Shown here: positions 6,376 to 11,563 of the stretch, piece by piece
How positions within the stretch are numbered: the stretch's first letter is position 1
How the letters are laid out: every line of letters begins with the position of its first letter
Assembly: GCA_020062805.1 (NCBI GenBank)
Contig: JAGUVP010000195.1
Span: forward strand, 1-11,563
From: Candidatus Bipolaricaulis sp.
GTDB taxonomy: Bacteria > Bipolaricaulota > Bipolaricaulia > Bipolaricaulales > Bipolaricaulaceae
DNA length: 11,563 bases
Direction of reading: 5' to 3'
The notes under the pieces: generated by a model
The model's database searches: none
The model's input: only the letters and a program-made list of their open reading frames with translations
What the model was told of the DNA's origin: nothing
Position numbers and translations under genes: made by a program

Positions 6376-6529
6376 GTTCTGGAATGGATCCTTGCGGCAC
6401 GGGGTGGAGACGAAACCCCTGTCAGGCGAAAGCCCCTCGGCTCTGGAGGGGCCTTCGCTCTACCTGGCGGGCTTAGGAGGAGGCAGGATCCCGCGATGCA
6501 CCCCCACCATGAACAGCAGCCGTTGCCTT
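6376..6529 (-). ncRNA. Candidate structured RNA in the rlmN-moaD convergent gap
   Basis: Four nested helices can be drawn. They are 6376-6382 with 6507-6514 (one bulge), 6386-6395 with 6483-6491 (GGATCCT-T-GC / GCAGGATCC), 6417-6425 with 6464-6471, and an apical 13-bp stem 6426-6438 / 6446-6458 with a 7-nt loop. The whole region of about 140 nt thus folds as one long interrupted hairpin. A near-consensus minus-strand promoter (6566-6538) would begin a transcript at about 6529. On that strand the apical stem is unbroken (one U-G pair). No known RNA class (tmRNA, SRP, RNase P, tRNA) is recognised. The shape loosely recalls 6S RNA but without supporting sequence. The 5' end is set from the promoter and the 3' end is arbitrary. 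Confidence 0.3.
6426..6458. terminator. Strong 13-bp hairpin, possible terminator of rlmN
   Basis: The arms GCGAAAGCCCCTC and GAGGGGCCTTCGC differ by one mismatch on the + strand and pair fully (with a G-U) on the minus strand. It lies 114 nt past the rlmN stop. There is no T-tract, so it may be a terminator or the apical part of the larger structure at 6376-6514. Confidence 0.4.
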
Positions 6530-6537
6530 AGAAATAC

Positions 6538-6566
6538 AGTTTAGCAATCATTCAGAGCTTCGTCAA
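6538..6566 (-). promoter_or_regulatory. Near-consensus sigma-70 promoter pointing into the intergenic gap
   Basis: On the minus strand: TTGACG (6566-6561), a 17-bp spacer ending in TGC (extended -10), and TAAACT (6543-6538). It is among the best promoter matches in the window, yet the only thing downstream on this strand before the end of rlmN is non-coding, structured sequence. A small RNA or antisense transcript to rlmN is the obvious product. Confidence 0.5.
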
Positions 6567-6637
6567 GGTCTGGCGGTTCCACTGCGCTGCAGGTCAGGGA
6601 ACACCGAGAACGCAGTTAAGGCCGTTGGTCAACGTTG

Positions 6638-6665
6638 TTGAAGCGGGGCACTTGCCCGGTTTCAA
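6638..6665. terminator. 11-bp hairpin downstream of the moaD-like gene
   Basis: TTGAAGCGGGGC pairs with GCCCGGTTTCAA around ACTT with one mismatch and, on the + strand, one G-U pair. It lies 48 nt beyond the moaD-like stop codon on the minus strand and may end that operon's mRNA; no U-tract follows. Confidence 0.4.
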
Positions 6666-6712
6666 TGGAGCACCTGGTTCGGATCTGTGACGAAGGCGCG
6701 GGATCGTACGGG

Positions 6713-6994
6713 CTACCCGCCACCCACCGGCGGGAGGAGGACCAGAAGGTCCCCGTCAGAGAGCGGAGTGGCGAACCCCTGCTTGAACTGGATCGAGGTC
6801 CCGTTGACGAGGGCCGAAACGTGGCGGTGGATTCGTCCCTCGGGGCCGTAGATCCGCTCTCGGAGCTGAGGGTAGTCGGCGACAAGGGCGCTCACTGCGG
6901 CCGAGACATCCACCTCGGGAGGGAGGTCGAGCGTAACGGGCCCGTCGCCGATCTCGGCCCGGAACGGGAAGAACACGTGAACCTCGACCTTCAA
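6713..6994 (-). CDS. MoaD/ThiS-like ubiquitin-fold sulfur carrier protein
   Basis: This 93-residue beta-grasp protein ends in a C-terminal Gly-Gly tail (LLPPVGGG). That tail is the hallmark of MoaD and ThiS carriers, which are adenylated by MoeB/ThiF-type enzymes and converted to a thiocarboxylate that donates sulfur to molybdopterin, thiazole or other products. Family features include the opening strand VEVHVFFPFRAEIG, 'VDVSAAVSALVADYPQLRERIYG' and 'ALVNGTSIQFKQGFATPLSDGDLLVLLPPVGGG', a typical MoaD ending (NG......TxLxdGDeV.l.PPvgGG). MoaD is favoured over ThiS because of the length (about 90) and the PPVGGG ending. The start is TTG at 6994. It overlaps the upstream deaminase stop (TTGA), and GGAG lies 4 nt ahead, so the two genes are translationally coupled. 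No activating enzyme or molybdopterin synthase large subunit is in the window. Confidence 0.85.
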   Translation of the reverse strand: MKVEVHVFFPFRAEIGDGPVTLDLPPEVDVSAAVSALVADYPQLRERIYGPEGRIHRHVSALVNGTSIQFKQGFATPLSDGDLLVLLPPVGGG

Positions 6995-8355
6995 GGGTCT
7001 CCAACGAGGTTTCGCGAGATCTGCCGCTGTTGGGGGATAGACTCGTAGAGCCGTTCATTCACAAGCTTCCCGTTCCGCACACGGATCTCGCCGTTCACCA
7101 TCACCAGGTCCGCATACTGGGCCCCGCAGTGGACAAGGGCCGCCACTGGGTCGGCCGCGCCCGCGAACTCGAGGGCAGAGAGGTCGAACATGACGAGGTC
7201 GGCGCACTTTCCCAGTTCAAGCGACCCCAGTTCGCGTTCCCGGTGGAGGACGCGCGCTCCCCCGAGGGTCGCCAGTTCCAGCGCGGTCCGGGCGCTCATC
7301 GCCTCTGCTCCGTGCTTCACCCGAGCGAGGAGCATCGCCTGCCGCGCCTCGCGGATCATGTTCGAGGCGTCGTTGGAGGCGGAGCCGTCCACACCCAGGC
7401 CGACCGCCATCCCTGCGTTCAGAATCTCCGGCACGCGGGCGATTCCCGACCCGAGGATCATGTTCGAACTCGGGCAGTGGGCCATCCCCACCCCGGCGCG
7501 AGCGAGCCGTTGGATGTCGTCTTGGGAGAGGTGCACGAGGTGAGCGAGCCACACGTCGTCGGCGAGCCAGCCCACGCTCTCCAGGTAGTCCACCGGCCGC
7601 ATTCCGAACACGTCTAGGCAGAACGCGTCCTCGTCGGTCGTCTCGGCGAGGTGGGTGTGGAGGAGGACGCCATGGTCTCGAGCGAGTGCGGCCGTTTCCC
7701 GCATCAGATCTTGCGTCACGGAAAACGGCGAGCAGGGGGCGAGGGCGATCCGCACCATCGCCCCGAACCCAGGATCGTGCCACTGCGCGATGATGCGTTC
7801 GCTGTCCCGGAGGATCTCCTCTTCCTTCTGGACGACGTCTGGCGGAGGGAGGCCGCCGTCATCGCGGGACAGCGACATCGAGCCCCGGGTGGGATGGAAC
7901 CGGATGCCAACTCCCTCTGCAGCCTCGATCTCGATGTCGGTGAGCTTCTCCCGTCCTCGAGGGAAGAGGTAGAGGTGGTCGGTGGTCGTGGTGCAGCCGG
8001 AAAGGAGGAGCTCCAGGCACCCCACGATTGCCGACGTGCGCACGGCGTCCTCGTCGATCCCCCGCCACTTCTCGTACAGAAACACGAGCCAGTCGAAGAG
8101 CTCCTTGTCCTGAGCCCCCGGCACGGCGCGGAACAAGGTCTGGTAGAGGTGGTGATGCGTGTTGATCATCCCCGGGATCATCACCCGATCCCGGCCGGAG
8201 ACCACCTCGTCGAACGGGCCTGCGGGCGGAGGCGCGTTACCGAGCGCAGCGATCCGGTTTCCCTCGACAAGCAGCCACCCGCCGCGGAGCTCGCGGCGCT
8301 CTACATCGAAGGTGGCGATCGCGTCCACGTCGCGAAACAGGATCCGGTTCACCAT
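6991..8355 (-). CDS. 8-oxoguanine deaminase-type amidohydrolase
   Basis: This 454-residue amidohydrolase of the chlorohydrolase/deaminase branch closely follows the 8-oxoguanine deaminase pattern. It has the metal site T-HHH (67-69, NTHHHLYQTLFRAVPGAQD), LFDWLVFLYEKW, SGCTTTTDHLYLFP, APCSPFSVTQDLM, then H235 and E238 (HTHLAET), H272 (WLAHLVHLS), H293 (MAHCPSSNM) and D323 (GVDGSASND). These enzymes hydrolyse 8-oxoguanine to uric acid and ammonia. Some relatives act on isoguanine, triazines or cytosine derivatives, so the exact substrate is an inference. The start at ATG 8355 is preceded by GAGGGGG with only 2 nt spacing. A longer in-frame extension up to 8514 runs through extragenic hairpin repeats and is not a real N-terminus; VNRILFRDVDAIATFD is the usual family beginning. 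It ends by overlapping the MoaD-like gene. Confidence 0.88.
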   Translation of the reverse strand: MVNRILFRDVDAIATFDVERRELRGGWLLVEGNRIAALGNAPPPAGPFDEVVSGRDRVMIPGMINTHHHLYQTLFRAVPGAQDKELFDWLVFLYEKWRGIDEDAVRTSAIVGCLELLLSGCTTTTDHLYLFPRGREKLTDIEIEAAEGVGIRFHPTRGSMSLSRDDGGLPPPDVVQKEEEILRDSERIIAQWHDPGFGAMVRIALAPCSPFSVTQDLMRETAALARDHGVLLHTHLAETTDEDAFCLDVFGMRPVDYLESVGWLADDVWLAHLVHLSQDDIQRLARAGVGMAHCPSSNMILGSGIARVPEILNAGMAVGLGVDGSASNDASNMIREARQAMLLARVKHGAEAMSARTALELATLGGARVLHRERELGSLELGKCADLVMFDLSALEFAGAADPVAALVHCGAQYADLVMVNGEIRVRNGKLVNERLYESIPQQRQISRNLVGDP

Positions 8356-8370
8356 ATCCCCCTCGTCCTG

Positions 8371-8490
8371 CCCTCTCCCACCGGGGGAGAGGGGTTCACG
8401 CAGCGTCGGACTTTGTGTCCAACCTACGCCCCGTCGCCGGGCAGGAAGCCCGACGCTCCAACAGCTATCGGGGGTGAGCCCCGAACCTAC
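8371..8490. repeat. Cluster of four extragenic hairpins between M42 and deaminase genes
   Basis: The 131-bp spacer 8356-8486 is almost wholly made of stem-loops. They are CCCTCTCCC-ACCGG-GGGAGAGGG (8371-8393, 9 bp), GGAC-TTTGT-GTCC (8408-8420), CGGGC-AGGAA-GCCCG (8438-8452) and TCGGGG-GTGAG-CCCCGA (8468-8484). GCGTCGG (8403-8409) also pairs long-range with CCGACGC (8450-8456). AACCTAC is repeated at 8421-8427 and 8484-8490. The second copy contains the M42 stop codon. The CCCTCTCCC...GGGAGAGGG type of hairpin is a widespread bacterial extragenic repeat, often mistaken for coding sequence. It could act as mRNA stabiliser or attenuator between the two genes. Confidence 0.65.
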
Positions 8491-9518
8491 AATCTGAGGT
8501 CGGCCTTGTGACACGCCTCGAGGAACGCGGTGAGGAGCTTGATCGTGGCCTCGATGTCATCCACGTGCGCCGCTTCGACCACGGAGTGCACGTACCGCGT
8601 GGGCACGGACAGGGTCACCACCGCCGCCCCCTCTCGTGCTAGTTGGATCGCGCCCGCATCGGTCCCGCCCCGGGGGAGGATCTCCATCTGGTACGGAATC
8701 TTCTTTGCCTCAGCGAGATCCACGAGGAATCGCACCAGGCCGGGGTGGGAGATCGAGGCGGAGTCCTTGAGCTTGATCGCGGCGCCCTTTCCGAGCTTCG
8801 TGACCTGCTCGTGGGCGGAGACGCCGGGCATATCGCACGCCAACGTCACGTCGAGGGCGACGCCGATGTCGGGGTTGATCGCGAATGCGCTCGTCCGCGC
8901 TCCCCGCAGCCCGACCTCTTCTTGAACCGTCCCCACGAAGTACACGTCGGCCTGGTGTGTTTTCAACCTCCGCATGGCCTCGATCCCCACGTACACGCCG
9001 AGCCGGTCGTCGAGGGCCTTGCCCGATAGGAGTTTCCCGACGCGGGTGAACGACTGGACCAAGGTTACCGGGTCGCCCATTCGCACCTTCTTGGCGACTG
9101 CCTTCCCAGGGAGCCCCAGGTCTACGAACAGGTCTTGAACGCGGAGCTCCTTTCTCTTCTCGTCCTCGGTGAGGATGTGGATCGGTTTCGTCCCGATGAG
9201 TCCGATGAGGGCGCCGCCCGCGGCGTGGACCGTGACTCGCGACGCGATGAGGGTGCGAGGGTCGAATCCTCCTACCGGCTCGATCCGCAGGAATCCCGTC
9301 TCCTCGTCCACGTGGGACACGATGAACCCGATCTCGTCCATGTGGCCGGCCACGACGACCTTCGGGCCCCTGCCCTTCTTGTGGGCGATGAGGTTGCCCA
9401 GTCGATCCACTTCGATCGTGTCCACGTGACCCTTGAGGGCCGTGCGGGCGATCGTCCGAACACCTTCCTCGTGGCCAGGAATCCCGGCCGCCTCGGACAG
9501 CTTGCGCAGTAGTTCCAC
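8487..9518 (-). CDS. M42-family metallo-aminopeptidase (glutamyl aminopeptidase/endoglucanase-like)
   Basis: This 343-residue cytoplasmic, di-metal aminopeptidase of family M42 (TET peptidases, formerly called endoglucanase M or FrvX) forms large tetrahedral complexes that trim peptides released by proteases. All ligands are visible: H59 and D61 (VVVAGHMDEIGF), D170/D171 (GKALDDRLG), catalytic E200 and E201 (GTVQEEVGLRGA), D223 (ALDVT) and H311 (PTRYVHSV). Length matches the family (340-360). The start is GTG 9518 because AAGGAGG lies 6 nt upstream and the protein begins at the usual ELLRKLSEAAGIPGHEEGVR; the longer reading frame upstream is not supported. Promoter TTGTGC-17-TACCAT lies just upstream (9570-9542). 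It is the first gene of the minus-strand cluster M42, deaminase, MoaD. Confidence 0.95.
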   Translation of the reverse strand: MELLRKLSEAAGIPGHEEGVRTIARTALKGHVDTIEVDRLGNLIAHKKGRGPKVVVAGHMDEIGFIVSHVDEETGFLRIEPVGGFDPRTLIASRVTVHAAGGALIGLIGTKPIHILTEDEKRKELRVQDLFVDLGLPGKAVAKKVRMGDPVTLVQSFTRVGKLLSGKALDDRLGVYVGIEAMRRLKTHQADVYFVGTVQEEVGLRGARTSAFAINPDIGVALDVTLACDMPGVSAHEQVTKLGKGAAIKLKDSASISHPGLVRFLVDLAEAKKIPYQMEILPRGGTDAGAIQLAREGAAVVTLSVPTRYVHSVVEAAHVDDIEATIKLLTAFLEACHKADLRL

Positions 9519-9541
9519 CGTCACCCTCCTTATCGTTTCGC

Positions 9542-9570
9542 ATGGTAGTATCGGCGACCTCTGAGCACAA
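9542..9570 (-). promoter_or_regulatory. Sigma-70-type promoter for the M42 peptidase gene
   Basis: On the minus strand TTGTGC (9570-9565), spacer of 17 bp, TACCAT (9547-9542). A transcript starting near 9535 would carry the AAGGAGG ribosome binding site within a short leader before GTG 9518. Confidence 0.5.
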
Positions 9571-9594
9571 CTACCCCCCACTCTGCCCGGCCGC

Positions 9595-9600
9595 TAGAAT
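9595..9600 (+). promoter_or_regulatory. Possible -10 (TAGAAT) and ribosome binding site for the rhomboid gene
   Basis: TAGAAT at 9595-9600 lies 18 nt before the ATG at 9619. GAGGAG at 9607-9612 is at proper spacing (6 nt). No clear -35 was found. Transcription would give a leader of about 12 nt. Confidence 0.4.
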
Positions 9601-9618
9601 GGAATCGAGGAGCCTAAG

Positions 9619-10455
9619 ATGATCCCACTGCGCGACGGTCGACCGAGCGGAATCGTGCCCTACGTCACGATCGCCCTCATCGCTCTGAATATCGTGGGGT
9701 TTCTGTACACCCTCAGCTACTCCGACCAACGGCTGGTGTTCCTCGACCGCTGCACATGGGAAACTACCTTCGGGCAGCCAGCTCCCGGGTTCAGCCCGGT
9801 TCTTTACCGTCGGTTCGGGCAAGGGTGCTTGTACCCGGTGATGGAACGCGACGAATTCGTGATCCGCTACGGACTCGTGGCGGCGGAGTTCTGGTCAGGG
9901 CAAGACTTGCCCCCCCGTGTTCCGTTCCCGATCTGGCTCACGCTGTTCACTTCGATGTTCCTCCACGGGGGATGGCTCCACTTGCTGGGGAACATGCTCT
10001 ACCTGTGGGTATTTGGCGACAACGTCGAGGCGGCGATGGGGCGGTGGAGGTTCCTCCTGTTCTACCTCCTCGCGGGCGCCGGAGCAGCGCTCCTGCAGCT
10101 GGCGGTGTTTCCGCGGACGACGGTGCCGATGGTTGGGGCATCGGGGGCGATCGCGGGGGTTCTGGGGGCGTACCTCGTCCTCTACCCGTGGTCGCGGGTC
10201 CTGACCGTGGTCCCGTTGTTCTTCTTCCTTCACCTTGTGGAGATCCCGGCCCTCATTCTCCTCGGGCTGTGGTTCATCGTGCAGTTCTTCTCGGGGATCG
10301 TCGACCTCGGGGGAATGGGAGGCGTGGCGTGGTTTGCCCACATCGGGGGGTTCCTCGCCGGGGTGCTGCTCGTGTTTCCCCTCAAACGGCGCCAGGTGGT
10401 TCCTGGGCTCGTCTCCTGGTGGCGGTGGCGGCGACACCGACAGTACTGGCGGTGA
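9619..10455 (+). CDS. Rhomboid-family intramembrane serine protease
   Basis: This 278-residue polytopic membrane protein has the rhomboid catalytic dyad: S175 in VGASGAIAG and H241 in WFAHIGGFLAG. The upstream motif HGGWLHLLGNMLYLWVFGDNVE (H116, H121, N125) supplies the family's conserved His and Asn. The first membrane segment (VPYVTIALIALNIVGFLYTL) is followed by an extra-membrane loop of about 75 residues (about 31-105), longer than in GlpG-like enzymes. Four or more further membrane segments follow, and the C-terminus is Arg/Trp-rich (SWWRWRRHRQYWR). Rhomboids cleave substrate proteins within the membrane. This 'no N-terminal cytosolic domain' type with the long loop 1 is common in bacteria. 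ATG 9619 has GAGGAG at 9607-9612. The stop is 1 nt before the RNase HII start codon, so the two are probably co-transcribed. Confidence 0.93.
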   Translation: MIPLRDGRPSGIVPYVTIALIALNIVGFLYTLSYSDQRLVFLDRCTWETTFGQPAPGFSPVLYRRFGQGCLYPVMERDEFVIRYGLVAAEFWSGQDLPPRVPFPIWLTLFTSMFLHGGWLHLLGNMLYLWVFGDNVEAAMGRWRFLLFYLLAGAGAALLQLAVFPRTTVPMVGASGAIAGVLGAYLVLYPWSRVLTVVPLFFFLHLVEIPALILLGLWFIVQFFSGIVDLGGMGGVAWFAHIGGFLAGVLLVFPLKRRQVVPGLVSWWRWRRHRQYWR

Positions 10456-10456
10456 T

Positions 10457-11092
10457 ATGGCCACCGTTCTTGGGGTGGACGAGGCGGGACGGGGGGCAGT
10501 GTTGGGCCCCCTCATCGTAGCGGGGATCTGCGTCGAGGAAAAAGAGCTGCAGGATCTTTGGGGACTGGGAGCGCGGGACTCGAAGCAGGTCGCGCGCGAG
10601 GAGCGGATCGCCTTGGTGAGGGCGATCGCTCGGTCCGGCGCCCGCGGACGGGTTGTCGTCATCCCGGCGTCGGCGGTGGATCGGGAGAACCTGACGTCCC
10701 TCGAACGCGACGCCGTCCTCGCGCTCGTCACCGCGCTTTCTCCGGCTCGCGTCGTTGTGGATACCCCGGTCGGCCCACGGGCCATCCCGCAGTTCAGCGA
10801 CTCCCTATCCTTCCAGTCAGGGCTCCCCCGTGTTGCGATCACGGTGGTTCCCAAGGCAGACCAGGATCATCCTGCGGTGGCCGCGGCGTCGCTGCTTGCT
10901 AAGGTGGTGAGGGACGGGTACGTCGTTGGCCTGCGCCGCCAGTACGGGGATTTCGGCTGGGGCTACCCCAGCGAGCCCAAGGTTCGGGCTCTCCTCTCTG
11001 CCTGGCTCGCTGAGCACGGGACCTTCCCCTCGATTTGTCGTACCCGCTGGCGATGTGTACAGGATCTCCTTTCACCTCGGCTCCTGGAATAG
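10457..11092 (+). CDS. rnhB: Ribonuclease HII, archaeal-like
   Basis: This 211-residue endonuclease cleaves RNA within RNA/DNA hybrids, including single ribonucleotides misincorporated during replication. The DEDD active site is present: D8 and E9 in VDEAGRGAVLGPLIVAG, D102 in VVVDTPVG and D135 in VPKADQDHP. DSKQ (41-44) and the AAASLLAKVVRD helix (142-153) are also seen. The second half (KAD..HPAVAAAS, QYGDFGWGYPSEPK, FPSICRTRW) matches archaeal RNase HII. Bacterial enzymes instead have 'KGD..s.SIAAASI.AKV.RD' and an H-GY-T..H block. ATG 10457 begins 1 nt after the rhomboid stop. The very short N-terminus before DEAGRG is also archaeal-style. The frame continues upstream into the rhomboid gene, but only the ATG at 10457 gives a correct N-terminus. 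Confidence 0.93.
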   Translation: MATVLGVDEAGRGAVLGPLIVAGICVEEKELQDLWGLGARDSKQVAREERIALVRAIARSGARGRVVVIPASAVDRENLTSLERDAVLALVTALSPARVVVDTPVGPRAIPQFSDSLSFQSGLPRVAITVVPKADQDHPAVAAASLLAKVVRDGYVVGLRRQYGDFGWGYPSEPKVRALLSAWLAEHGTFPSICRTRWRCVQDLLSPRLLE

Positions 11093-11100
11093 CCTGTGAG

Positions 11101-11129
11101 TTGCGCCTTGGCCAAAACCAGGGGAGAAT
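11101..11129 (+). promoter_or_regulatory. Weak candidate promoter for rpmH
   Basis: TTGCGC (11101-11106), a 17-bp spacer and GAGAAT (11124-11129) lie 38 nt before the rpmH start. The match to consensus is poor. It is listed because the 75-bp gap between rnhB and rpmH is the natural place for one. Confidence 0.2.
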
Positions 11130-11167
11130 GGGAGGAGTTGCGGTAAGAAGACGAGAAGGAGGGATTC

Positions 11168-11308
11168 ATGCCCAAACGCACTTTCCAACCCCATCGTCGG
11201 CGGAGGTACCGCGTTCACGGGTTCCTGGCCCGGAAGCGGACCCCCGCTGGACGGCGGGTGCTCGCTCGGAGACGGAAGAAGGGACGGTACCGGCTGACGC
11301 CGGCGTGA
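11168..11308 (+). CDS. rpmH: 50S ribosomal protein L34
   Basis: The gene encodes a 46-residue, strongly basic protein beginning [18 protein letters not shown] and continuing [22 protein letters not shown]...LTPA. This is the near-invariant L34 pattern (KRTFQP....R...HGF..R..T..GR.VL..RR.KGR..L). L34 is a late-assembling protein of the large subunit. AAGGAGG at 11156-11162 is correctly placed before ATG 11168. In most bacteria rpmH is followed by rnpA and lies near dnaA/oriC. Here the next gene is an IF-2-like one, and no rnpA is present downstream within the 20 bp to the next start. Confidence 0.95.
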   Translation: MPKRTFQPHRRRRYRVHGFLARKRTPAGRRVLARRRKKGRYRLTPA

Positions 11309-11327
11309 CGTCCTGTGGAGGGGGAGT

Positions 11328-11563
11328 TTGACAAAGAAGCGCGTGTACGAGATCGCCCGTGACCTGGGGATTCCCTCGAAAGATCTCCTCGAGGCCCTCG
11401 TCGAATTGGGGATGCCCGGGTTGAGGGCGGTGAACACGGTTACGGACGAGGAAGCCGAGCTCATCCGGGAGTTCTTCCGGGACCGGCCCGCCCCGACTGC
11501 GGCCGAGGCTCCCTCGCCAGCCGAGCCCGAACCCCCTCCCAAGCGGCACGGGAAGCCACGGCC
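11328..11563 (+). CDS. infB: Translation initiation factor IF-2, N-terminal part (3' end outside window)
   Basis: A TTG start at 11328 follows GGAGG (11317-11321) at 6-nt spacing. It opens the IF2_N domain: KKRVYEIARDLGIPSKDLLEALVELGMPGLRAVNTVTDEEAELIREFF (residues 3-50), a close match to the first IF2_N repeat of bacterial IF-2. A Pro/Ala/Glu-rich linker (RPAPTAAEAPSPAEPEPPP) then follows, as in IF-2 before its GTPase domain. The frame is open to the window edge (78 codons visible). IF-2 delivers fMet-tRNA to the 30S subunit. The GTPase part is not visible, so a different protein with an IF2_N domain cannot be fully excluded. The start is 20 bp after the rpmH stop, suggesting co-transcription. 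Confidence 0.8.
   Translation, partial: MTKKRVYEIARDLGIPSKDLLEALVELGMPGLRAVNTVTDEEAELIREFFRDRPAPTAAEAPSPAEPEPPPKRHGKPR

Noticed and set aside
6313..6712. tmRNA, SRP RNA, RNase P RNA or tRNA in the gap
   Set aside because: I looked for a tmRNA tag and acceptor ends, the SRP apical motif, the RNase P conserved GAGGAAAGT-type core and a tRNA T-arm; none was present.
8356..8514. 53-residue N-terminal extension of the 8-oxoguanine deaminase
   Set aside because: It is translated from extragenic hairpins (LSPGGRG-like stretch) and overlaps the M42 gene end; a ribosome binding site precedes ATG 8355.

Overview
High-GC bacterial chromosomal DNA (roughly two-thirds G+C by eye) with short intergenic gaps. 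Ribosomal protein L34 and the N-terminus of IF-2 make it bacterial. Several features suggest a deep-branching, perhaps thermophilic lineage: an archaeal-style RNase HII, an M42 aminopeptidase, a TGS-domain uridine-kinase-like protein, and genes that look leaderless. No rRNA, tRNA, phage, transposase or CRISPR array is visible, and the phylum cannot be fixed from this window.

Layout. (1) 2-382, + strand: 3' part of a HEPN-domain gene. (2) 504-2740, + strand: TGS/ThrRS-like nucleoside kinase overlapping a flavin-reductase-fold gene by 4 nt. (3) 2741-2961: hairpin-rich convergent gap. (4) 2962-5182, - strand: Gly-rich exported protein and a hydantoinase/dihydropyrimidinase-family amidohydrolase, separated by a 169-bp inverted-repeat unit. 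(5) 5183-5238: divergent promoter region; 5239-6312, + strand: rlmN. (6) 6313-6712: 400-bp gap between convergent genes with nested helices and a good minus-strand promoter. (7) 6713-9518, - strand: M42 aminopeptidase, a 131-bp repeat-filled spacer, an 8-oxoguanine-deaminase-type amidohydrolase, and a MoaD/ThiS-like sulfur carrier overlapping it by 4 nt. (8) 9619-11563, + strand: rhomboid protease, archaeal-type RNase HII, rpmH (46 aa) and the start of infB.

How the genes may work together. The two cyclic-amidohydrolase enzymes and the MoaD-like protein hint at purine/pyrimidine base turnover; molybdopterin-dependent purine hydroxylases would be the natural link to MoaD, but none is in the window. 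The right end is a translation/RNA housekeeping block. A recurring theme is promoter placement. At three starts (504, 5182, 5239) a -10-like hexamer ends 6-9 nt before the start codon and no Shine-Dalgarno is present, so these mRNAs are probably leaderless or nearly so. Genes in mid-operon and those with longer leaders carry clear Shine-Dalgarno sequences.

No feature amounts to a clearly new system. The best candidates for something undescribed are the structured 6313-6712 gap, the deaminase-MoaD coupling, and the inverted-repeat unit at 3691-3859.
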